Positions 1-4,946 of a DNA stretch of 5,286 bases are shown here, one piece after another. Under the pieces are notes generated by a model, which searched no databases, was not told the DNA's origin, and worked only from the letters and a program-made list of their open reading frames with translations. The position numbers and the translations under genes are program-made. The stretch is from Thermoplasmata archaeon (GTDB taxonomy: Archaea > Thermoplasmatota > SW-10-69-26). Every line of letters begins with the position of its first letter. Position 1 is the stretch's first letter. The DNA is taken from NCBI GenBank assembly GCA_003561665.1, contig PWVY01000139.1, positions 1 to 5,286 of the forward strand, written 5' to 3'.

Positions 1-1
1 A

Positions 2-445
2 AGCGAACACGCCGTCGCCACCCGGCAAGAACAAGGAACCCTCGACACCATCGAAGCCATGATCCTCGTCGACATGCCCGGAGACCACGACCTCATCATC
101 CACCGCGAAGCATGGAGCCACGACCACGCCCCCCACCTCACCGATTTAGCCTTCGAAGTCGCCAATGCCCTCGACGCTGACGCGTTCGTCAACGAGAAAG
201 GCTCTTACATCCACGACGACCACATCCCCTTCCTCCAACGTGGCATCCCCGCCGTGGACCTCATCCACAACGACCCCCACGACCCCGTGAACACCTTCCC
301 CGACACCTGGCACACGCTCAACGACACCATCGAGAACCTTAACCCCTCCAACATGGCGCAAGTCACGGAGGTCACCACAGGCACCGTGCTCGGCATCGAG
401 GAAGGCCTCCACCACGACGACGCCCAGAACGCGCACCGATCTTGA
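2..445 (+). CDS. M28-family zinc metallopeptidase, glutaminyl-cyclase-like, C-terminal part (5' partial)
   Basis: The frame is open from base 2 to a TGA at 443-445, giving 147 residues without an N-terminus; the ATG at 59 is internal. The fragment matches the C-terminal half of M28 metallopeptidases, closest in pattern to glutaminyl-peptide cyclotransferases. It has ILVDMPGDHDL (fragment residues 21-31, with the conserved Asp at 24), then DDHIPFLQRGIPAVDLI around residues 71-87, then WHTLNDT with the His expected to bind zinc. The DDHIPFL and WHT motifs are almost those of human glutaminyl cyclase. Plain aminopeptidases of the family usually show SDH at that place, but archaeal relatives carrying DDH are often annotated only as M28 peptidases. 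The first zinc ligands (Asp and Glu-Glu) lie off the left edge, so catalysis cannot be confirmed. The chain is Asp/His-rich with one lysine, as in halophile proteins. The family is certain; peptidase versus cyclase activity is open. Confidence 0.88.
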   Translation, partial: SEHAVATRQEQGTLDTIEAMILVDMPGDHDLIIHREAWSHDHAPHLTDLAFEVANALDADAFVNEKGSYIHDDHIPFLQRGIPAVDLIHNDPHDPVNTFPDTWHTLNDTIENLNPSNMAQVTEVTTGTVLGIEEGLHHDDAQNAHRS

Positions 446-530
446 CGCCCTCCGAACATCCGCGGCCCCCCCAACCGCTTCCCACCTTGCCCCCTCTCCA
501 GAGCACGCCCCGTCAGGAGAGTCGATCACC
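446..530. other. C-rich spacer between the M28 and SnoaL-like genes
   Basis: These 85 bases are strongly pyrimidine-biased on the plus strand and contain no ORF with family resemblance. An AGGAG at 515-519 lies 11 nt before the ATG at 531 and may act as a weak ribosome-binding site. I see no TATA-like element, so the downstream gene may be read through from the M28 gene or use a promoter I cannot recognise. Confidence 0.4.
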
Positions 531-986
531 ATGGCATCATCAGAAGAGAACAAGAAAATCGTCGAGCTTGCATCCTTCGAATCCTTCAACCAGGGAGCCC
601 TCGACCTCATCGACGAGCACGTCGCTGAGGACTTCGTCCTCCACGACCCCACCATCCCCGACGGCGAGCTACAAGGCCGCCAGGCGTTCAAAGAATACAC
701 CGAATCGTACCGCCAAGCGTTCCCCGACATCCAAGGCACCATCGAAAGCATGGTCGCCGAAGGCGACCTCGTCGCCGTGCGCTTCACGGTCCGCGGGACC
801 TTCGAAGGCACGCTCCCGGAAGCACCCGAACTCGAACCCACCGGCGACACAATCGAGATCACGGGCCTGGAGTTCGACCGGCTTGATGAGGATGGCCAAA
901 TCGTCGAGCAGTGGCTCCACTTCGACGCCCTCGGGCTCTACGAGCAACTTGGCCTCCTCTCCGAGGTCGACCTCGGTCAAGGATAA
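531..986 (+). CDS. SnoaL-like / ester cyclase family protein
   Basis: This is a complete 151-residue protein, the usual size for a single-domain SnoaL-like member of the NTF2 fold. Typical family features appear in order: an N-terminal helix ending in SFNQGALDLIDEHVAEDFVLHDP (residues 18-40), the AFPDIQGTIE segment, EGDLVAVRFTVRGTFEG, an LEPTGD segment, a strand with LEFDRLDEDGQIVEQW, and the closing LGLYEQLG. SnoaL itself closes a ring in polyketide biosynthesis, but most members found outside such clusters have no known substrate, and there are no polyketide genes here. The product is presumably a small cytosolic dimer binding a hydrophobic ligand. It is extremely acidic (about 34 Asp/Glu to 8 Lys/Arg), which fits a high-salt cytoplasm. 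The ATG is preceded by AGGAG. The gene converges on the acyl-CoA dehydrogenase with 37 nt between the stop codons. The fold is secure; the function is not. Confidence 0.85.
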   Translation: MASSEENKKIVELASFESFNQGALDLIDEHVAEDFVLHDPTIPDGELQGRQAFKEYTESYRQAFPDIQGTIESMVAEGDLVAVRFTVRGTFEGTLPEAPELEPTGDTIEITGLEFDRLDEDGQIVEQWLHFDALGLYEQLGLLSEVDLGQG

Positions 987-1032
987 GAAAACCCCCCTCC
1001 TTGGAGTTCGCCGCCCACGCGGTTCAACCGCG
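985..1032 (-). terminator. Candidate transcription stop for the acyl-CoA dehydrogenase: GC hairpin followed by T-rich tract
   Basis: CGCGG at 1018-1022 and CCGCG at 1028-1032 form a 5-bp stem around TTCAA, which extends on paper to a 7-bp inverted repeat. It overlaps the minus-strand stop codon at 1024-1026. Reading on the minus strand, the sequence then runs through a G-run into TTTTCTT at 990-984, a plausible U-rich release site for archaeal RNA polymerase. The tract lies against the stop codon of the convergent SnoaL-like gene, so the two transcripts probably end close together. A plus-strand terminator is less likely because no T-run follows the hairpin in that direction. Confidence 0.35.
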
Positions 1033-2178
1033 AATCTGGCCTAGAAGGTGACGCGCGATGATCAGCTTGTGGATCTCCTTGGTCCCCTCGTAGATCTCCG
1101 TGATCTTCGCATCCCGGTAGAAACGCTCCACATCCATCTCGGCCACGTACCCGCTCCCGCCATGAACCTGCACCGCCTCATCAGCGCACCACACCGCGGT
1201 CTCACCGCTGAACCACTTGGCCTTGCTGCTGGCTTGCGGTTGCGCGTTGCCCTGATCGGCCAACCACGCCGCCTTCTGCGTCATCAACCGACTGGCCTCG
1301 ATGCGCGTGGCCATCTCTGCCAGCTTGAACTGGATCGCTTGGAAGTTCGCGATGGGTTGACCGAACTGCTCCCGCTTTTGAGCGTACTCCAAACTAAGAT
1401 CCAAGGCCCCCTGCGCGATGCCCACACCTTGCGCGGCGACCATGATGCGCGTCTCGTTGAAGAACCGCATCACGTACGGGAACCCCTTCCCCCGCTCGCC
1501 GACCAGGTTCTCCTCGGGAACGCGAACATCCTCCAACACGACCTCCGCTGTGGGGCTGGCCCTGATCCCCAGCTTGCCCTCGATCTTGTTGCTTGAGACA
1601 CCCTCGCGGTCCGTTTCGACAAGGAAGATGCTGTGGCGAGCATGCCGATTGTCCTCGTCCGGATCGGTCTGAGCCAACACCACGAGCACGTCCGCGATGG
1701 TCGCGTTCGTGATCCAGTACTTTTGACCGTCCAACACCCACTCGTCCCCGTCCTTGGTGGCTTGCAAACTGGCCGATGCGACATCGCTCCCAGCGTTGGC
1801 CTCACTGATCGCTGCCCCGCTGATGGCTTCCCCTGAGGCAAGCTTGGCAAGCCACGCCTCTTTTTGCTCCTCGGTTCCCACGCGATGAAGCATCTCGCTC
1901 CCGAACGTGGTCGCGTTCATCGCCACCGCAAGCCCACCATCGACGCGGCTGAACTGCTCCATGATGAGCGCGTTCTCAAGGTTGCCCAGCCCGGGCCCCC
2001 CGTACTCTTCGGGGATGGTGATGCCGATGAAGTTCTGCCCCGCAACGGTCTCGAAGAGCTCCCGAGGCCAGGCTTCATCCTGGTCGGAAGCATGCGCGTA
2101 CTTGGGGAACTCCTGCTTGGCCAACTGGTACGCGGCCTTCTTGATCTGCTGTTGCTCCGGGCTGAGTTTGAACTCCAT
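1024..2178 (-). CDS. Acyl-CoA dehydrogenase
   Basis: This is a complete 384-residue flavoprotein of the usual family length. It oxidises acyl-CoA to 2-enoyl-CoA using FAD and passes electrons to electron-transfer flavoprotein. The domains are in order: an N-terminal helical domain (about 1-115, with IPEEYGG at 55-61); a central beta domain with the AISEANAGSD signature (about 123-132), YWITNA, and GIRASPTAEVVLEDVRVP; and a C-terminal helical domain with the QFGQPIANFQAIQF segment. Near the end IYEGT contains the Glu (about residue 364) that acts as catalytic base in short- and medium-chain enzymes, so it is probably active on straight-chain or short acyl-CoAs; chain length cannot be read from the sequence. 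The start at 2178 (MEFKLSPEQQ) is chosen because family members begin just before the LTxEQ-like segment. An in-frame ATG at 2229 would add 17 residues without family counterpart. No ETF or other beta-oxidation gene is adjacent. Confidence 0.95.
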   Translation of the reverse strand: MEFKLSPEQQQIKKAAYQLAKQEFPKYAHASDQDEAWPRELFETVAGQNFIGITIPEEYGGPGLGNLENALIMEQFSRVDGGLAVAMNATTFGSEMLHRVGTEEQKEAWLAKLASGEAISGAAISEANAGSDVASASLQATKDGDEWVLDGQKYWITNATIADVLVVLAQTDPDEDNRHARHSIFLVETDREGVSSNKIEGKLGIRASPTAEVVLEDVRVPEENLVGERGKGFPYVMRFFNETRIMVAAQGVGIAQGALDLSLEYAQKREQFGQPIANFQAIQFKLAEMATRIEASRLMTQKAAWLADQGNAQPQASSKAKWFSGETAVWCADEAVQVHGGSGYVAEMDVERFYRDAKITEIYEGTKEIHKLIIARHLLGQIRG

Positions 2179-2307
2179 ACCACACCATCCGATGAGGCAT
2201 TCAAAAGCATACCCGACGCTCAACTTCACCCACGCGTAGGAACCACCGCCCTGGGGGCTTGATCGTAACCGGAACGGACTTGAGCGCGGTCCCTTGTTGC
2301 TCGATGC
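2179..2307. promoter_or_regulatory. Divergent intergenic region between acyl-CoA dehydrogenase and glycosyltransferase
   Basis: These 129 nt must hold the promoters of both divergent genes. For the minus-strand gene, an A/T-rich patch (TCAAAAG on the plus strand at 2201-2207) is centred about 26 nt upstream of the ATG at 2178. That is where an archaeal TATA box would sit for a leaderless mRNA, but the match to a consensus is weak. For the plus-strand glycosyltransferase I see neither a convincing TATA element nor a Shine-Dalgarno sequence. An ATG at 2304 is out of frame with the gene. Confidence 0.3.
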
Positions 2308-3105
2308 GTGCCCGAGGTCCCCATCGCGGCCATCGTCACGGTCTACAACGAGGCCAAGAACATCCGCGACCTCCTGGACAGCCTAAGGGCCCAGAAGGGA
2401 CCCATCGAGACCGTGCTCGTGGACGCAGGCTCCACGGACGGCACCCTCCAGAAAGCCCGCGCATACCAGGAGGAGTGGAACGGGCTCAGCGTGTACGAGA
2501 AGGAAGGCACCCGCGGGGCCTGCCGGAACTACGCCGTCGAGCAAACCAACGCACCGATGGTCGCGTTCATCGACGGCGATTGCATCGCGAACCCCTTCTG
2601 GGCCCAACGCTTACGAGAACGCTTCAACGGGGCAGACATCGTGGCAGGCCGCACCTTGGACATCGGGTACTGGGCCTTCGAACAGCTTCGCCGCGTCGAA
2701 CTCGAACACCAAGGCGTGGACGTCACATACCCCTCCTGCAACCTGGCCTACGATCGGGACGCTTTCTTGACCGTGGGCGGGTTCGATGACCGCTTCAAAA
2801 CCGCCGAAGACATCGATCTTAACTATCGCGCCGTCGAACAAGGCTACACCATCGGGTACGCAGAAGACGCGATCGTGTACCACCGCGCCCGGGACAGCTT
2901 CGGCGGCTTCTTCAAGCAAGCGTTCTGGAACGGGTACGGCCGAAAACAACTCACCCTCAAACACGGCCGCTTATGGAAGAACTACTCCTTTAGAGCCATG
3001 CTCGACCGCCAAATGCACTTCTGGGGCTTAACCCGCCTGGTCACCGCCTCCGCCGGGTATGCATCAGCCAAGTTGCGCGAACGAGGATGGAACGAGGACG
3101 CCTAG
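2308..3105 (+). CDS. Family 2 glycosyltransferase (GT-A fold)
   Basis: This is a complete 265-residue inverting glycosyltransferase of the GT2 type, transferring a sugar from a nucleotide-sugar donor to a glycan, lipid or protein acceptor. The N-terminus IAAIVTVYNEAKNI (6-19) is the first strand of the Rossmann-like fold. VDAGSTDGT (38-46) contacts the nucleotide. IDGDC has the metal-binding DxD-like triad at 89-91. GGFDDRF followed by ED at 167-168 supplies the usual catalytic base. The basic, aromatic C-terminus shows no membrane helix, so the enzyme is soluble or peripherally bound. The GTG at 2308 is the only reasonable start: an in-frame TGA lies at 2281-2283, and no in-frame ATG occurs before the core fold. 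It stands alone rather than in a glycan cluster, so the acceptor (S-layer or archaellin glycan, glycolipid or exopolysaccharide) cannot be assigned. The gene ends 123 nt before the satD-like gene. Confidence 0.92.
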   Translation: MPEVPIAAIVTVYNEAKNIRDLLDSLRAQKGPIETVLVDAGSTDGTLQKARAYQEEWNGLSVYEKEGTRGACRNYAVEQTNAPMVAFIDGDCIANPFWAQRLRERFNGADIVAGRTLDIGYWAFEQLRRVELEHQGVDVTYPSCNLAYDRDAFLTVGGFDDRFKTAEDIDLNYRAVEQGYTIGYAEDAIVYHRARDSFGGFFKQAFWNGYGRKQLTLKHGRLWKNYSFRAMLDRQMHFWGLTRLVTASAGYASAKLRERGWNEDA

Positions 3106-3130
3106 GCTTCTTCGAGACCGGTTCGACGCC

Positions 3131-3217
3131 AGATTAACGGGCATCTCATTAAAATACAAGAGGTTAACTACACGTTAGATTAACAATGGGTGGTTTAATA
3201 TACCGCTGTGTTAACTA
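3131..3217 (+). repeat. Four TTAAC repeats, candidate operator array
   Basis: Within the AT-rich leader of the satD-like gene, TTAAC occurs at 3134-3138, 3164-3168, 3180-3184 and 3211-3215. The first and third copies share AGATTAAC (3131-3138, 3177-3184). The second and fourth share GTTAACTA (3163-3170, 3210-3217), whose core GTTAAC is a perfect palindrome. The third is also half of an inverted pair, GTTA-GAT-TAAC (3174-3184). Successive spacings are 30, 16 and 31 nt, close to whole or half multiples of three helical turns. Such alternating, phased copies around a promoter suggest binding sites for a regulator, possibly the helix-turn-helix protein encoded just downstream. Confidence 0.5.
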
Positions 3218-3228
3218 AGGGGGTTGGT
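3194..3228 (+). promoter_or_regulatory. Promoter of the satD-DUF3307 operon (TATA-like element)
   Basis: TTTAATATA at 3194-3202 is the best TATA-like string in the window and sits in a stretch that is about two-thirds A/T (3131-3200, hand count) within otherwise GC-rich DNA. Its centre at 3198 predicts transcription starting near 3224, only a few bases before the ATG at 3229, so the mRNA would be almost leaderless. A purine-rich AAGGGGG at 3217-3223 lies 5 nt before that ATG and could serve as a Shine-Dalgarno if transcription starts further upstream, for example from the TTAAAATA at 3149-3156. The GTTAACTA repeat at 3210-3217 lies between the TATA element and the start, where a bound repressor would block the polymerase. 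Confidence 0.5.
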
Positions 3229-3912
3229 ATGGCGTATGTGGCCCTCATCGCGGATATGATCTCATCACGAGAGCTTCAAGCGGACACGAGGCGATCCTTG
3301 CAGCGTGATTTGCGCGAGGCTCTCGAGCGCCTGAACCACGAGTTGGAGGACTCGTTAGAGGTCCCCCTCCAGATCACGGGCGGCGATGAGTTCCAGGGCC
3401 TCTTCCGGGATGGGGCGGCCATCGTGGATGTGTACGTCAGGTTGTGGGAACGGCTTGAAGAGATCGAGTTCGTGTACGGCATGGGCTTTGGGGGGATCTC
3501 CACAGATCTTTCCGAGCACATCGTCGAGATCGATGGGCCATGTTTCCATCGTGCACGGTCCGCACTCATGGAGGCAAAGAAGGCCAAGGATCCTGTCCAC
3601 GTGAACGGGGCCCCAGCTTCCGATGCGCTTGCGGTCATCTTTCGTGTCCTTGACAACACCCGGAGGTCGTGGACACCAACCCAGCGGAAATACGTCGCTG
3701 CATTGCGTAGGTCATCGTCTCGGACGGCGGTCGCGGAAGAATTCGATGTCAGCCCTGCCGCGGTTTCCCAGGCCCTAAAGCGGGGGGATTATGCAAGCTT
3801 CGAGAGAGCCGAAAGCGCTGGGCGCAAGCTCCTGCAGGCCCTATCGGCCCTCTCCTCCGACGAACTTCAGGAGGCCACGAAATTCTTCGAAACGGGTGAT
3901 AGCGATGCTTGA
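3229..3912 (+). CDS. satD: SatD-family protein with C-terminal helix-turn-helix
   Basis: This 227-residue protein has the SatD-family N-terminus (YVALIADMISSRE, residues 3-15) and central TGGDEFQGL (50-58). SatD is named from the streptococcal secretion and acid tolerance operon, where it precedes a membrane protein; its biochemical role is not established. Further landmarks are a hydrophobic strand with GFGGIS (86-91), DGPCFHRAR (102-110), an Ala/Lys helix, and a helix-turn-helix at about 164-184 (AVAEEFDVSPAAVSQALKR), so DNA binding is likely. Asp9 and Asp53 are 44 residues apart, resembling metal-binding pairs in nucleotidyl-cyclase and GGDEF palm domains. This is my inference. I chose ATG 3229 over the in-frame GTG at 3208 because the family begins directly before the first strand and GTG 3208 lies upstream of the predicted transcription start. 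Its end overlaps the next gene by 8 nt, so the two are cotranscribed. Glu is mostly GAG, unlike the GAA-preferring M28 and DUF892 genes. Confidence 0.85.
   Translation: MAYVALIADMISSRELQADTRRSLQRDLREALERLNHELEDSLEVPLQITGGDEFQGLFRDGAAIVDVYVRLWERLEEIEFVYGMGFGGISTDLSEHIVEIDGPCFHRARSALMEAKKAKDPVHVNGAPASDALAVIFRVLDNTRRSWTPTQRKYVAALRRSSSRTAVAEEFDVSPAAVSQALKRGDYASFERAESAGRKLLQALSALSSDELQEATKFFETGDSDA
3895..3900 (+). promoter_or_regulatory. Shine-Dalgarno motif of the DUF3307 gene
   Basis: GGTGAT at 3895-3900 matches the complement of the archaeal 16S rRNA 3' end (GGAGGTGATC) and ends 4 nt before the ATG at 3905. It lies inside the satD-like coding sequence, supports the internal start at 3905, and suggests coupled or reinitiated translation in the overlap. 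Confidence 0.5.
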
Positions 3913-4720
3913 GGATCTCATGTTGATCGGGGGCCGAGGAGCCTCTGGGGCACTTGTTGCGCTGTTGCTGTGCGGTCACGCGCTGGGGGATTTCGCGTTC
4001 CAAACCCGGGCCATGGTTCGAAGGAAACGAGAGATAAAATTCCTCATCTTCCACATCGCTATCGTAGCCCTGATCCACCTTGCGGTCTTGCTGCCCTTCT
4101 TCCCGGCGTGGGAGCTTGCCGCAGCGATCCTCATCATCGCAGGGACACACCTCATCATCGATCATGCGCGGACGCGGTTCGAGCATGAGGCGAGCGTTCG
4201 GCCGGGATGGGATCTCCGTTTGTTCATCCTTGATCAATCCCTTCACCTTCTGATCCTCCTGGCTGCATGGTGGTTCTTGGCCCCGTCAGCGTCCGCGTGG
4301 TTCAACCCGTTGTTCGACGTGACCGTTGACCCGGTCGTGGAGGGGGCGATCCTCGTCGCGGCTGGAGCATTCCTCTGGAACGGCGGGAACGCGATCGTGC
4401 GTGGTACGCTCGATGTCGTGGAACTACGATACCGTTCAGCCACGCCGGAAGGTGACGCTGTGAACGTAGAGGAGGGCGATCGTGTTGGAGAGTTGATCGG
4501 GAAGCTTGAGCGGTTGTTCATCTTCGCTCTGGCCCTTGTCGGGGCGTGGGCCGTGGTGGGACTGTACGTCGGGACCAAACCGTTTGCACGGTTGAAGATG
4601 AGCGGGGCTGAAGAGAACGCCCAGGACCTCAAGCTCAACCGCGACTACTACCTCGTCGGCACGCTGACCAGCGCGCTCGTCGCTATCTTGATCCTCCTCT
4701 TCGTTTGGGCCATGGTTTGA
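3905..4720 (+). CDS. DUF3307 polytopic membrane protein (SatE-like)
   Basis: This 271-residue protein has about seven hydrophobic helices (roughly 13-31, 46-66, 70-86, 107-125, 145-163, 204-222, 250-270). The DUF3307 core is clear: GHALGDFAFQ (24-33), FHIAIVALIH (49-58), THLIID (81-86) and LDQSLH (109-114). A C-terminal region common in longer family members follows, with GELIGKLERL (195-204), TKPFAR (224-229) and YYLVGTLTS (248-256). No enzymatic activity is established for the family. His/Asp pairs four residues apart (H25/D29, H82/D86, D110/H114) would face the same side of their helices and could bind a metal or protons. The ATG at 3905 is chosen because of the GGTGAT motif before it and because the longer frame from 3791 would add a basic, proline-rich stretch unlike any membrane protein start. 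Pairing with satD mirrors the streptococcal satDE arrangement, so a joint role in envelope or stress signalling is reasonable but unproven. Confidence 0.85.
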   Translation: MLEDLMLIGGRGASGALVALLLCGHALGDFAFQTRAMVRRKREIKFLIFHIAIVALIHLAVLLPFFPAWELAAAILIIAGTHLIIDHARTRFEHEASVRPGWDLRLFILDQSLHLLILLAAWWFLAPSASAWFNPLFDVTVDPVVEGAILVAAGAFLWNGGNAIVRGTLDVVELRYRSATPEGDAVNVEEGDRVGELIGKLERLFIFALALVGAWAVVGLYVGTKPFARLKMSGAEENAQDLKLNRDYYLVGTLTSALVAILILLFVWAMV

Positions 4721-4844
4721 GATGAGCAACCGAAGAGCGAGCCCTGGACCCCTTTGACCCAGAGGCAAACCACCATAGGACCCATCCACCCCCAAGCCCT
4801 CCACCCCAACCGTTTACAAGGCATCGAGGAAGAGCCACCAGCAC

Positions 4845-4864
4845 GGGCGGGGGCAACCCCGCCC
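4845..4864 (+). promoter_or_regulatory. Perfect 8-bp GC hairpin with GCAA tetraloop
   Basis: GGGCGGGG (4845-4852) pairs with CCCCGCCC (4857-4864) around GCAA, a stable GNRA-type tetraloop. It is followed by the pyrimidine tract CCTCCTCACCTCTTC. It lies 124 nt after the DUF3307 stop and 82 nt before the DUF892 start. It could help terminate the satD operon or be a leader structure of the DUF892 mRNA; the lack of a T-run makes a classical terminator uncertain. Confidence 0.4.
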
Positions 4865-4876
4865 CCTCCTCACCTC

Positions 4877-4888
4877 TTCGGGCCCGAA
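4877..4888. promoter_or_regulatory. 12-bp palindrome TTCGGGCCCGAA, candidate operator
   Basis: TTCGGGCCCGAA is a perfect inverted repeat with no spacer, 58 nt upstream of the DUF892 start codon. Its position fits a dimeric regulator site in that gene's promoter. In GC-rich DNA such a palindrome can also arise by chance, and I see only one copy in the window. Confidence 0.3.
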
Positions 4889-4946
4889 CATGCACGGCCA
4901 CCCACACCTACTCGCCCACGATGCGCCCTAGCCCGCATCGGTTCTC

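Larger units (their letters stand above)
4721..4946. other. C-rich intergenic region before the DUF892 gene
   Basis: These 226 nt contain no credible gene; the frames open here give Pro/His-rich translations typical of C-rich DNA. The plus strand is strongly C-biased around 4779-4811. The only structures I see are the hairpin at 4845-4864 and the palindrome at 4877-4888, listed separately. No clear T-run ends the upstream operon, and no TATA-like element is recognisable before the DUF892 ATG. Confidence 0.45.

Noticed and set aside
146..862. Long minus-strand open frame (238 codons) across the M28 and SnoaL-like genes
   Set aside because: Val/Gly/Ser-rich translation without family pattern, opposite two well-supported genes; long antisense frames are expected from C-ending codons in GC-rich DNA.
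997..1006. Small CTCC-TT-GGAG inverted repeat between the convergent stops
   Set aside because: Four-bp stem with a 2-nt loop is too tight to fold and is likely a chance match.
442..1044. 200-codon plus-strand frame over the SnoaL-like gene
   Set aside because: Ser/Pro/Thr low-complexity translation in the wrong frame of a clear family protein.
2179..2229. 17-residue N-terminal extension of the acyl-CoA dehydrogenase from ATG 2229
   Set aside because: It would precede the normal family start MEFKLSPEQ without counterpart, and the weak TATA-like patch lies inside it.
2259..2789. 176-codon Arg-rich frame over the glycosyltransferase start
   Set aside because: Arg/Gly/Pro-rich shadow; the overlapping frame carries all GT2 motifs.
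3108..3133. tRNA T-arm-like string (GGTTCGACGCC) after the glycosyltransferase
   Set aside because: The flanking sequence cannot form acceptor, D or anticodon arms, and the upstream bases are the end of a coding region.
3131..3217. TTAAC copies as a CRISPR array or integrase attachment site
   Set aside because: The repeats are only 5-8 nt with 16-31 nt spacing, and no Cas, integrase or tRNA gene is nearby.
3791..3904. 38-residue N-terminal extension of the DUF3307 protein
   Set aside because: It overlaps the satD helix-turn-helix coding region, has a basic Pro/Ser-rich composition, and a GGTGAT motif sits before the internal ATG at 3905.
3749..4246. 165-codon minus-strand frame across the satD/DUF3307 junction
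   Set aside because: No recognisable domain, and antisense to two conserved family proteins that overlap each other.
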